Shown here one piece after another: positions 45,100-54,397 of a stretch of DNA of 64,000 bases (position 1 is the stretch's first letter; the number at the start of each line of letters is the position of its first letter). Under the pieces are notes generated by a model. The model did no database searches and was not told the DNA's origin. It saw only the letters and a list, made by a program, of their open reading frames with translations. Origin of the DNA: GCA-002733465 sp965230525 (GTDB lineage: Bacteria; Pseudomonadota; Gammaproteobacteria; Enterobacterales; Kangiellaceae); the NCBI GenBank assembly GCA_965230525.1, contig OZ246008.1:4216001-4280000 (forward strand). The letters run 5' to 3'. Made by a program: the position numbers and the translations under genes.

Positions 45100-45123
45100 T
45101 TTTCTAATTTTCCATTCCGTCAG

Positions 45124-46575
45124 TTATTTAATAAAACTCATATTTTCTTCGGCCCAACTTGCTGCTAAGCCTCCGACATTTCCAGCGCCTTGTGTAACTA
45201 AAATATCGCCATCTTTAACAACCTTGGCGATGGCCGACTTCAAGTTTTTTTGCTCCTCAACAAAAATCGGATCTAAGCCTCCATGTTGTCGAATGGTACG
45301 ACATAATGATCGACTATCAGCGCCGGCGATGGGCGCTTCTCCAGCAGCGTAAACTTGCATAATAATTAATACATCTACGGTGGCTAACACCGCAGCAAAG
45401 TCTTCGTACAAGTCTCGCGTTCTGGTGTAACGATGCGGCTGAAAAACCATCACAATACGTTTCTCAGCCCATCCATCTCTAACCGCATCAATAGTCGCTT
45501 TAATTTCCGTTGGATGGTGACCATAATCATCCACTAATTCAATATTGCCTTTGGCTGTATCGAACACCCCATAACTTTGAAAGCGACGTCCTATTCCAGA
45601 AAAGGTTTTTAACGCTTCGGAAATAGCAGCGGCTTTAACGCCATCTTCATTGGCTACCGCAAATGCGGCCAATGAATTAAGTACATTATGTTTTCCTGGC
45701 ATATTAAGAGAAATATCCACTAGTCCAGGCTTGTTTTTTCGCTTAATTTTAAACTCACTCACGACACCATTTTGCTTAACCTCCACGGCCTGATAGTCGA
45801 CCCCATCGGTAAAACCATAAGTCACATAAGGACGAGTTAATGAGGGAATTATTTGCTTTACAGCATCATCATCGCCACACAAAACCGCCAACCCGTAAAA
45901 TGGTAAGTTATGAATAAATTCAACGAATGTTTTTTTGACGTTTTCGAAGTCGCCTCCATAGGTATCCATGTGATCCATATCAATATTGGTGACCACAGAA
46001 ACCATTGGCTGAAGATGTAAGAAAGAGGCATCGCTTTCATCAGCTTCAGCGATAAAATAACGACTTTTCCCTAACTTAGCATTAGCGCCTAAACGATTAA
46101 GTAATCCACCAATGACATAAGTTGGATCGAGTCCAGCCTCGGCAAAAATTGTGGCTAACAAACTCGTTGTAGTCGTTTTGCCGTGAGTACCCGCTACCGC
46201 AACACCATGCCTAAAACGCATTAATTCGGCTAGCATTTCGGCTCGAGGAACCACCGGTATCCGTCTTGAGCGAGCGGCTTCTACTTCCACATTTTCATTT
46301 GAAATTGCGGTACTCACCACAACCACATCAACTCCAAGAATATTATTCGCTGTGTGTTGATGAAAAATTTGTGCGCCTAACGCTTTTAACCGCTTAGTAT
46401 TACTACTTTCAACTGGATCAGAACCGGTGATGGAATACCCTTGATTTAGTAGCACTTCAGCGATGCCACACATACCTGCGCCACCAATACCGATAAAATG
46501 GATTCGACGAATTCTTCTCATTTCTGGTATATGAATGTCTAAATCATTTGCTCTTGTAGCGACCACGGTACTCAT
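45124..46575 (-). CDS. murC: UDP-N-acetylmuramate--L-alanine ligase
   Basis: 483-aa Mur ligase that adds L-Ala to UDP-MurNAc. N-terminal Rossmann motif FIGIGGAGMCGIAEVLL, ATP loop GTHGKTTTTSL, and C-terminal VDDYGHHPTEI are present. Its ATGA start overlaps the murG stop, indicating coupled translation. Confidence 0.98.
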   Translation of the reverse strand: MSTVVATRANDLDIHIPEMRRIRRIHFIGIGGAGMCGIAEVLLNQGYSITGSDPVESSNTKRLKALGAQIFHQHTANNILGVDVVVVSTAISNENVEVEAARSRRIPVVPRAEMLAELMRFRHGVAVAGTHGKTTTTSLLATIFAEAGLDPTYVIGGLLNRLGANAKLGKSRYFIAEADESDASFLHLQPMVSVVTNIDMDHMDTYGGDFENVKKTFVEFIHNLPFYGLAVLCGDDDAVKQIIPSLTRPYVTYGFTDGVDYQAVEVKQNGVVSEFKIKRKNKPGLVDISLNMPGKHNVLNSLAAFAVANEDGVKAAAISEALKTFSGIGRRFQSYGVFDTAKGNIELVDDYGHHPTEIKATIDAVRDGWAEKRIVMVFQPHRYTRTRDLYEDFAAVLATVDVLIIMQVYAAGEAPIAGADSRSLCRTIRQHGGLDPIFVEEQKNLKSAIAKVVKDGDILVTQGAGNVGGLAASWAEENMSFIK

Positions 46576-47762
46576 GCAGCTCTCTCCAAAACTTTCTCAC
46601 TTGCCTCAGCCATCTTTTGCGTCGCAGTTAAAAAAGCACTCTTTCTCGCATTTTTGGCCATTGCCTTAATTTGTCGATAATCTGTTAGCAGCGTATGTAA
46701 AACCTTTTTGGTCGCTTGCTTACTCAGATCGGATTGCGCGATCACAAGGCCAGCTTGTTGCGCAACCAACCAATTCGCATTAAGTGTTTGGTGGTCATCT
46801 ACCGCAAACGGATAAGGTACAAAAACAGCTGCCACACCAACTGCAGCAATCTCCGACACCGTGAGTGCTCCAGCTCTACATATCACCACATCGGCTTGTT
46901 GGTAGGCTTTTGCCATATCGTCGATAAATGCTTCAACTTTAATTAACCCCGTCGAGATTAAATCAAGTTCTTCATATTGTTGACACGCAATTTGATAACC
47001 GGCTTCACCTGCTTGATGTCTTACCCTAATTTTGCTTTCGCGAACTAGATCAGCAAACAAGTTGGGCAACTCCTGATTAAGTGCTAGTGCGCCGCGGCTG
47101 CCTCCCACCACTAGAACGTTGATTGTTTTTTTGTTGTCGCTTGCAGTCGAGCTATCGCTCTCAATTGAGCCATCGGACGGCTGACTATTTGATTGAACTT
47201 GTGCTTGCTCAGGTTGAGTTTCTGTCACTAACTCAAGTATTTCTTTACGGATAGGGTTACCAATGGTTTCAGCATTAATTGAAGCTTGAAAAGTATTAGG
47301 GAAAGCCTGAAAAATCACATCAGCCCATTTTGACAATAATTTATTTGTCATACCTGCAATCGCATTTTGTTCATGAATAATTAAATAAGTACCCATAACT
47401 TTCGCCATGGCGCCACCCGGTCCTGATGCAAACCCGCCAAAACCTAACACAACTTGAGGGTTTACTTTGGCAATAATTTTTCTCGCTTGATACATCGCCT
47501 TAAATAACGAAAAAGGCGCCTTAAACCAACCCAATGCTCCATTCCCTCTTAAACCTGAGACAGCAATCACCGATAACGGAATATTGTGCTTAGCGACCAA
47601 CGTTTCTTCCATGCCGCCTTGGGACCCAAGCCAATGAACTCGCCAACCTTTGCTTTCTAACTCTTTGGCAACCGCCAACCCTGGGAAAATGTGCCCACCG
47701 GTTCCACCAGCCATCACTAAAGCCACCGGCTGTTGGCGATTCGATGTGTTTTGCTTAAGCAT
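46572..47762 (-). CDS. murG: MurG, lipid II synthase glycosyltransferase
   Basis: 396-aa peripheral membrane GT-B enzyme that adds GlcNAc to lipid I. N-terminal VMAGGTGGHIFPGLAVA and HEQNAIAGMTNKLLS match the family, as does C-terminal VICRAGALTVSEIAAVGVAAVFVPYP. The ATG at 47762, with GAGGTG upstream, overlaps ftsW by 8 bp; the frame is open further into ftsW. An extra segment of about 30 residues (about 178-212), rich in Ser, Asp, Gln and Glu, sits between the two domains just before VLVVGGSRGA, making the protein longer than the usual 355 aa. Confidence 0.96.
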   Translation of the reverse strand: MLKQNTSNRQQPVALVMAGGTGGHIFPGLAVAKELESKGWRVHWLGSQGGMEETLVAKHNIPLSVIAVSGLRGNGALGWFKAPFSLFKAMYQARKIIAKVNPQVVLGFGGFASGPGGAMAKVMGTYLIIHEQNAIAGMTNKLLSKWADVIFQAFPNTFQASINAETIGNPIRKEILELVTETQPEQAQVQSNSQPSDGSIESDSSTASDNKKTINVLVVGGSRGALALNQELPNLFADLVRESKIRVRHQAGEAGYQIACQQYEELDLISTGLIKVEAFIDDMAKAYQQADVVICRAGALTVSEIAAVGVAAVFVPYPFAVDDHQTLNANWLVAQQAGLVIAQSDLSKQATKKVLHTLLTDYRQIKAMAKNARKSAFLTATQKMAEASEKVLERAA

Positions 47763-48933
47763 CAACAGCACCTCTGGCTTCGAGCTCAGTGTCTTTAGCA
47801 CTGAGAATTTTTTCCGCAACTAAGCGGTTTTCAAAATCAATTCTCAATAAAATAGCAACCGCAATACCGCACACTAGTAAGCTATTGTTTCCATAACTCA
47901 CAAATGGAAGTGTTAACCCTTTGGTCGGCAATGCTCCACTGGTGACGCCAACATTAATCAACGCTTGAAAGGTCAACCAGAAACCAATGCCATAGGCCAT
48001 ATAAGCGGAATAGGCTCTACTTTGAAGCAAAGCAACTCGACCGATTTTCATTGCGCGAACAAACAAAATAAAAAACAACACTAATACAGCAAACACACCA
48101 ATAAGCCCAAGCTCTTCCGCTAACACCGCGAACACAAAATCGGTGTGCGCTTCCGGCAAGTAGGACAATTTTTGCAAGCTATTACCAAGCCCTTGACCAA
48201 AAATATTTCCGCGTCCAAATGCAATTAACGATTGAGTCAATTGATAACCCGAACCAAAAGGATCGGCCCAAGGATCTAAAAATGTGAGAACTCGTTGCAG
48301 TCGATAAGGAAAACTGACTACCACCGCAGTTAGTGCAGCGCCAACAACTAAAGTGAGACCAATAAACTGCCATAACTTTGCGCCACCTAAAAACAACATC
48401 GCTAAAGTGGTAGCCAATATCACCACGGTTGCACCAAAATCAGGTTCTAATAACAACAAACTGGAAATCAGCGCAATCACAAATAGTGGCTTCATAAAGC
48501 CGGCAAATTGCGTTTGTAGTTCGTCAGTCCTTCGTACTAAATAACCAGCCAAATAGGCAATAATAAAAAGTTTCACAAATTCAGAAACTTGCAATGTAAT
48601 TGGTCCAAATGCGAGCCAACGACGGCTTCCATTAACAGTTCTTCCTGCAAACAACACAAGCAACAATAAAATGATTCCAGCGATTAAAAGGTAAGGACTG
48701 TATTTTTGCCACTTTATGATAGGTTGAGTCATAACAACACTAACAGCCACTAATGTAATCAACATAAATACCATATGTCGCAGAACATAATGAAACGAAT
48801 TGCCTCTAAACATATCTTGCGCATAGTGCATTGAACTAGACGTCACCATGATCAATCCTAGTGACGCCAATATGATAATGACCCCAACGAGAGTGCGGTC
48901 GTACCAGATAATGCTTGGGTCAAGGCGTTTCAT
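47755..48933 (-). CDS. ftsW: FtsW, septal peptidoglycan polymerase
   Basis: 392-aa SEDS-family membrane protein with about ten transmembrane helices that polymerises lipid II with FtsI. Conserved features include LEPDFGATVV, QLTQSLIAFGRGNIFGQGLG, LPEAHTDFVFAVLAEELG and PTKGLTLPFVSYG. The ATG at 48933 overlaps the murD stop as ATGA and has GGAGG upstream, so it is preferred over the GTG at 48939. Confidence 0.97.
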   Translation of the reverse strand: MKRLDPSIIWYDRTLVGVIIILASLGLIMVTSSSMHYAQDMFRGNSFHYVLRHMVFMLITLVAVSVVMTQPIIKWQKYSPYLLIAGIILLLLVLFAGRTVNGSRRWLAFGPITLQVSEFVKLFIIAYLAGYLVRRTDELQTQFAGFMKPLFVIALISSLLLLEPDFGATVVILATTLAMLFLGGAKLWQFIGLTLVVGAALTAVVVSFPYRLQRVLTFLDPWADPFGSGYQLTQSLIAFGRGNIFGQGLGNSLQKLSYLPEAHTDFVFAVLAEELGLIGVFAVLVLFFILFVRAMKIGRVALLQSRAYSAYMAYGIGFWLTFQALINVGVTSGALPTKGLTLPFVSYGNNSLLVCGIAVAILLRIDFENRLVAEKILSAKDTELEARGAVDA

Positions 48934-50288
48934 GCGCACTCCTCCACCGCAGCAATAAACGCGTTCCCACGCTCTTCAAAGTTTTTGAACATATCCAAAC
49001 TAGCACACGCAGGTGAGAGTAAAACGATATCGCCCTTGTTAAGTTCTGGCGAAATTGCTTTAACAGCTTGTTGTAAGTTTTCAACTTTAATGTAAGGTAC
49101 AATTCGACTCACTTCGGCAAGACGGTCAGCATCTTTGCCTAGCAAAATTAAGCGATACACACTGTTATCTAGAACGCCTTGCAAGTCGTTTAGATCAGCA
49201 TTTTTAGAATCACCACCTGCAATTAAGAACACCCGCTGATCGGAAAACTGTTTCAAACTGTTCAATGCCGCTACCGTTGCACCAACGTTGGTTGCTTTTG
49301 AATCATTGATCCATAAGCAGTCCATTTTTCTTGAAACCAATTGAAACCGATGTGCTAGCCCTTGGTAATTAATCAAAGCGTCTAAAACGTCCTGATTAAT
49401 AGCAACATTTAGTTGATGCAAAATGCTAAGGCTAGCCAATGCATTCAACCAATTATGAAAACCAGTAATTTTTAAATCACGTGTTGAAGTCAACGTTTTT
49501 TCATTCACCACAAACTCGTAATCACTTTCATTTTTGTCTAGGTAACTTACAACATGATTAACTTCTTTCGGCTTTTCCAAAGAAAAACTCAAATCGTTAG
49601 CATCAATTTCAGTCGGTAAAGTTAATCTGTCATCCCAATTAAATATTTTGCATTTGGCATTTTCGAATATTCGTCGTTTTGAACAACCGTAGTGCTCGAA
49701 GCTTTCATAACGATCCATATGGTCTTCGCTGATATTTAATAACACCGCTACGTCGGCTTGTAAGGATTTAGTCGTATCCATTTGAAAACTCGATACTTCC
49801 AAAACGTATACATCGGCCTCGTCGGCTGGTAAAAAATCAAGTACCGGCAGACCAATGTTTCCACCTTTTTGAGCATTGACCCCAGCTGCTCTTAATAGAG
49901 CTTCACTCAACTCGGTGACAGTGCTCTTGCCGTTAGAACCGGTAATTGCAACGATTTTCTTACCACAATGTCGAGCAAACAACTCAACATCTCCCACAAG
50001 TTCTATTTCCCTTGATCTTGCTTGCACCAAAAACGGATCTTTTAAACTTATTCCAGGACTCACTACAATCATCTGGCAATCGTCCAAAAGCTTAAGTGAC
50101 TGCGCACCAAAACTATAGCCTTGACAATATTCTAAAGAATCAATTTGCTCCGCAGCGGGCGGACGCTCGCGAGTATCGGCCAAATAGTAAGGCTGCTCAA
50201 TTCGGTCAAAATAACGAGCACACGACAACCCAGACACACCTAGCCCGTAGATGATATGAGTTATTGATTTTTGCTGTGCTTTATTCAT
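48930..50288 (-). CDS. murD: UDP-N-acetylmuramoyl-L-alanine--D-glutamate ligase
   Basis: 452-aa Mur ligase that adds D-Glu. The N-terminal GLGVSGLSCARYF Rossmann motif, ATP loop ITGSNGKSTVTEL, VLLNISEDHMDRY and WINDSKATNVGATVAAL are diagnostic. It begins 38 bp after mraY ends and overlaps ftsW. Confidence 0.98.
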   Translation of the reverse strand: MNKAQQKSITHIIYGLGVSGLSCARYFDRIEQPYYLADTRERPPAAEQIDSLEYCQGYSFGAQSLKLLDDCQMIVVSPGISLKDPFLVQARSREIELVGDVELFARHCGKKIVAITGSNGKSTVTELSEALLRAAGVNAQKGGNIGLPVLDFLPADEADVYVLEVSSFQMDTTKSLQADVAVLLNISEDHMDRYESFEHYGCSKRRIFENAKCKIFNWDDRLTLPTEIDANDLSFSLEKPKEVNHVVSYLDKNESDYEFVVNEKTLTSTRDLKITGFHNWLNALASLSILHQLNVAINQDVLDALINYQGLAHRFQLVSRKMDCLWINDSKATNVGATVAALNSLKQFSDQRVFLIAGGDSKNADLNDLQGVLDNSVYRLILLGKDADRLAEVSRIVPYIKVENLQQAVKAISPELNKGDIVLLSPACASLDMFKNFEERGNAFIAAVEECA

Positions 50289-50326
50289 TCGTTATTTTTC
50301 ATTTATATAAATTCTAAGTTCAGCCA

Positions 50327-51409
50327 TTAACGTATTTTTAACGTAGCCAAGCCGACCAAAACTAAAATCACCGATATTATCCAAAACCGAACAATCACTC
50401 TTGGCTCCGGCCATCCCTTCAATTCATAATGGTGATGCAACGGTGCCATATTAAATATTCTCCGACCGGTCAGTTTGAATGAGGCAACTTGCAAAATAAC
50501 TGAGACCGTTTCGATGACAAAAACACCGCCCATAATGAACAGTACTAACTCTTGTCGAACAATCACGGCCACAGTACCTAATGCTGCACCTAATCCTAAT
50601 GCACCAACATCCCCCATAAAAACCTGTGCGGGATAAGTGTTAAACCATAAAAATCCAAGCCCAGCTCCGGCTATCGCCCCGCAAAAAATTATCAGCTCTC
50701 CGGTCCCAGGAACGTAGGGAATCGATAAGTATTCTGAAAAGTTAATATTTCCGGTTAAGTAAGCGAAAACACCTAGCGCGCCGGCGACCAAAACCGTTGG
50801 TAAAATGGCAAGACCATCAAGGCCGTCTGTCAAATTAACCGCATTACTCGTGCCGACAATCACAAAGTAAGTAAAGACGATATAAAAAAGCCCCATGCTG
50901 ATTGCCACATTTTTAAAAAATGGAATAATCAAGGTTGTTTCTAGTGGACTTTGAGCGCTCAAAAATAAATAGCTCGCTGCAACCAAGCCGATCACCGATT
51001 GCCAAAAATATTTCCAACGCGAAGCAAGACCCTTGGGATCTTTATAGATAAGCTTACGATAATCGTCGACCCAACCAACCAAACCGAAGCCAATGGTTGT
51101 TAACAAAACAGTCCAAACAAATCGGTTTTCCAAATCACCCCACAACAATGTTGCGATAGTAATAGCTGCTAAGATTAGCGCCCCACCCATGGTCGGTGTG
51201 CCCGCTTTGCTCAAGTGAGTTTGTGGACCATCATCTCGAACGGTTTGCCCAATTTGTTTGACACTTAGTTTTCGAATCATATAAGGGCCTAACATTAAGG
51301 AAAAAACAAAAGCGGTTATTACCCCTAAAATTCCTCGAATAGTTAAGTACTGGAACAAGTTAAAGCCCGAATAAAACTGTTCTAAATATTCTGCAAGCCA
51401 AAGTAACAT
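50327..51409 (-). CDS. mraY: MraY, phospho-MurNAc-pentapeptide translocase
   Basis: 360-aa integral membrane enzyme with about ten helices that transfers phospho-MurNAc-pentapeptide to undecaprenyl phosphate, giving lipid I. Motifs GTPTMGGALIL, VGWVDDYRKL, NAVNLTDGLDGLA and the late HHHYELKGWPE are complete. It starts 1 bp after murF ends. Confidence 0.98.
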   Translation of the reverse strand: MLLWLAEYLEQFYSGFNLFQYLTIRGILGVITAFVFSLMLGPYMIRKLSVKQIGQTVRDDGPQTHLSKAGTPTMGGALILAAITIATLLWGDLENRFVWTVLLTTIGFGLVGWVDDYRKLIYKDPKGLASRWKYFWQSVIGLVAASYLFLSAQSPLETTLIIPFFKNVAISMGLFYIVFTYFVIVGTSNAVNLTDGLDGLAILPTVLVAGALGVFAYLTGNINFSEYLSIPYVPGTGELIIFCGAIAGAGLGFLWFNTYPAQVFMGDVGALGLGAALGTVAVIVRQELVLFIMGGVFVIETVSVILQVASFKLTGRRIFNMAPLHHHYELKGWPEPRVIVRFWIISVILVLVGLATLKIR

Positions 51410-51410
51410 A

Positions 51411-52880
51411 TTATTGATCCCCTGAGAGGGAAGCGATGCGATCAGAATCTTTTTGCTGATCCTCGGTTAACGATTCAGCAGATAAATCTATATCTACTAA
51501 TGCTTTAACCACATTTTCCATATGAGCACTACGAGAGCCTTTGACCAAAATAGTCACTCCATTTTTCGCTTCTTTTATTAGTCTTGTTATTAGTTCGGAC
51601 TGTTCCGAAAAATGATATTTGTTAATTTCATTAAGCTCGCTAGCCGTTGTGCTTTGACTAGCTAGGTTAAATGCTCGCTGGGCAAACTGCGTTAGTACAC
51701 CACAACTAAACATATGATCAATTCCAACTTCTTTGGCAAGTTCTCCAATTTGTTGGTGACACTCTCTGGCTGTTTCACCTAGCTCTGCCATATCACCTAT
51801 CACTAAAATCCGTTTACCTTGAAACTGACTAAGCAGGTGAATAGCGGCGGTCATGGAAGCAACGTTTGCATTGTAACTATCATCAATAATCTGACAGCCA
51901 TTTTGCAGTTGCTTCACGACTAGTCTTCCCGATACAGTAGCCGCTTGTTGTAATCCTACTGCAATCGTTTTTAAAGAAATTCCTATTGCTAAACAACAGC
52001 TGGCTGCGGCTAATGCATTGGCAACATTGTGTCGTCCAATAACTGCCAAGTTAATAGTCTCTGTTTGTTGCTGATAATTTAGATTGAAAGATGTAGACTG
52101 GTCGGAATTAACCTTAATCGCTGATGCGTAAACATCGCTTTCTTGCCGCATCGAAAAGCGCAACATTTTTGACTCAATTCGTTGCTCGAAAAAACTTGCA
52201 AACCGATCATCTTGATTGACTACCGCCACCCCAGATTTATCGAGTGAAAAATAAATCTCTGACTTAGCTCTTGCCACACCTTGAATATCGCCAAATCCTT
52301 CGAGATGCGACTCGGCAACATTGTTGACAACGGCAACATCGGGCTGGGTCAGATCAGAAGTAAATGCGATTTCACCTTCATGATTGGCACCAAGTTCAAT
52401 GACAGCAAATTGATGCTGATGATTTAAATTCAACAGCGTTAACGGCGCACCAATATCATTGTTAAAGTTGCCTTGTGTCGCCAGGGTTAAACCCGCATTA
52501 GAAAGAATTGCCGCGGTCATTTCTTTCACAGTAGTCTTTCCGCTACTTCCGGTAATTGCAATAACCGAAGCATGACATTGGCTTCGATTGTATCTTGCCA
52601 AATCAGCTAAAGCCTTGTGAGTATTTTCAACCACTATTTGTGCACAAGTCACCTCACACGGATGGTCCACGACCATACCACCGACCCTATCGGCAAACTC
52701 GCTTAAAAATTGATGTGCATCAAAATGCGGTCCTTTGAGCGCTATAAATAAATAATTTGAATAATCGTTGCCTGCCTCAATTTGACGGCTGTCGGTCATT
52801 ACACTATCAACTAGGGCATCTGCACCGATTAATCGACCGCCAAGTACCTGCGCAATTGTTTCTATACTCATAGAAATCAT
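51411..52880 (-). CDS. murF: UDP-MurNAc-tripeptide--D-Ala-D-Ala ligase
   Basis: 489-aa Mur ligase that adds D-Ala-D-Ala to the muropeptide. ATP loop ITGSSGKTTVKEM, ELGANHEGEIAFTS and DDSYNANVASM are present. The chosen ATG at 52880 overlaps the murE stop as ATGA with GGAGG about 10 nt upstream; the frame is open 10 codons further. Residues after about 470 (SLTEDQQKDSDRIASLSGDQ) form a polar tail beyond the usual end. Confidence 0.97.
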   Translation of the reverse strand: MISMSIETIAQVLGGRLIGADALVDSVMTDSRQIEAGNDYSNYLFIALKGPHFDAHQFLSEFADRVGGMVVDHPCEVTCAQIVVENTHKALADLARYNRSQCHASVIAITGSSGKTTVKEMTAAILSNAGLTLATQGNFNNDIGAPLTLLNLNHQHQFAVIELGANHEGEIAFTSDLTQPDVAVVNNVAESHLEGFGDIQGVARAKSEIYFSLDKSGVAVVNQDDRFASFFEQRIESKMLRFSMRQESDVYASAIKVNSDQSTSFNLNYQQQTETINLAVIGRHNVANALAAASCCLAIGISLKTIAVGLQQAATVSGRLVVKQLQNGCQIIDDSYNANVASMTAAIHLLSQFQGKRILVIGDMAELGETARECHQQIGELAKEVGIDHMFSCGVLTQFAQRAFNLASQSTTASELNEINKYHFSEQSELITRLIKEAKNGVTILVKGSRSAHMENVVKALVDIDLSAESLTEDQQKDSDRIASLSGDQ

Positions 52881-54397
52881 TGGTAGGTAGCCTCCAATAA
52901 TTTCTGGCACACTTCGACATCACTAAAGTCATTTTTGCTCTTACCAATGATTTGGTAATCCTCATGCCCTTTACCTGCAATTAAAATAGCATCAACCGGT
53001 TCAGCGTTGCTAATAGCGTAGGCGATAGCTTCTTCTCTATCCGAAATGTAAACCGCTTTTTCGGGTCGCTTAAATCCGGCAAAAATATCCTTTTCAATTT
53101 GCTGCTCATCTTCTAAACGCGGATTGTCTTGAGTTACAACCACTCGATTAGATAACTTTTCTGCTATTTTAGCCATCAAAGGACGTTTACCTGCGTCGCG
53201 ATCACCACCACAGCCAAACACGCACCAGATTAGTCCGGAGCAATGTTCTCTGATCGCATTAAGTGCCTTTTCCAATGCATCCGGCGTATGCGCGTAATCA
53301 ACAATTGCCGTTGGTGTTTTCTCATTGCCGATAGACTGCATTCTTCCGTCTGCCGCCTGTACCGTCTTTATTGCCTCTAATACCGGTTGTAAGTCTTTTA
53401 AAATTGCACCAAGCGCCGCAATCACCAATAAGAGATTAGACAAATTGAACTGACCGATTAACGGCGAGTCCAGCTTTCCCGATCCCCAAGGCGTGTAAAC
53501 TTTGGCGTGAATTCCACGCAGTGAGAAATTAACTTCTTCCGCCCAAACCCAATGCTCTAAGCTGGCACCAGAGGGTGGAGTATTGGTAGTGGTTAACCAT
53601 TTTTGCGCAACAATTTCATCATCTTTAGCTAGCTTGCGCCCAAATTTATCATCGACATTAAGGACGACATTTTTAAGTTGCGGCTGCAAAAATAACTTCC
53701 TTTTAGCGGCACCATAATTTTCCATGTTTTGATGATAATCGAGGTGATCTCGAGTTAAATTTGTAAAAATTGCAGTATTAAAATGAACCGCGGTTGCCCG
53801 ATTTTGGTCGAGTCCATGAGAAGAAATTTCCATGGCTGAAAACTGAGCACCGCTATCGAGCGCTTCTTTTAAAACCTTTTGTAAAGTAATCGCATCCGCC
53901 GTGGTATTTTCAGACTCTCGCAAATCACTGCAACTACCCACCCCCAAAGTTCCCATCAAGTAACATTCGAAATGAAGTTTTTGCAATGTTTTAGCAATCA
54001 AAAAGCTACAGCTTGTCTTTCCATTGGTGCCAGTAACAGCAATATTTTTTAACTCTTCAGAAGGATGACCATAATAGTTTGCTGCAATTTCGCTCAACTG
54101 ATTTCTTAGATTTGCAATCCAAATTATTTTTTCTGATGGTAAATCAGCAAATAACACTTTGAATTCTTCACTGTTATCATCATCCGCAAAAATTAATCCT
54201 GCACCTTGTTTTAACGCCATTGGGATATACACTCGACCGTCAGTCTGAAACCCTTCGACGGCAACAAAGGTATCGCCTTGACTCACTTGCCGACTATCTA
54301 AGCGAAGCGGCCCAACCGGACAACCAGAACGGTCGGGCGCTACCTGCTCACTGGAAATATCATTTAAAACAATTTCTAAACTTGGGAGATCAGCCAT
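52877..54397 (-). CDS. murE: UDP-MurNAc-L-Ala-D-Glu--meso-diaminopimelate ligase
   Basis: 506-aa Mur ligase that adds the third stem residue. ATP loop VTGTNGKTSCSFL, AMEISSHGLDQNRA and FGCGGDRDAGKRP are present. The motif TQDNPRLED contains DNPR, the signature of meso-diaminopimelate specificity. Its start overlaps the ftsI stop by 8 bp. Confidence 0.98.
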   Translation of the reverse strand: MADLPSLEIVLNDISSEQVAPDRSGCPVGPLRLDSRQVSQGDTFVAVEGFQTDGRVYIPMALKQGAGLIFADDDNSEEFKVLFADLPSEKIIWIANLRNQLSEIAANYYGHPSEELKNIAVTGTNGKTSCSFLIAKTLQKLHFECYLMGTLGVGSCSDLRESENTTADAITLQKVLKEALDSGAQFSAMEISSHGLDQNRATAVHFNTAIFTNLTRDHLDYHQNMENYGAAKRKLFLQPQLKNVVLNVDDKFGRKLAKDDEIVAQKWLTTTNTPPSGASLEHWVWAEEVNFSLRGIHAKVYTPWGSGKLDSPLIGQFNLSNLLLVIAALGAILKDLQPVLEAIKTVQAADGRMQSIGNEKTPTAIVDYAHTPDALEKALNAIREHCSGLIWCVFGCGGDRDAGKRPLMAKIAEKLSNRVVVTQDNPRLEDEQQIEKDIFAGFKRPEKAVYISDREEAIAYAISNAEPVDAILIAGKGHEDYQIIGKSKNDFSDVEVCQKLLEATYQ

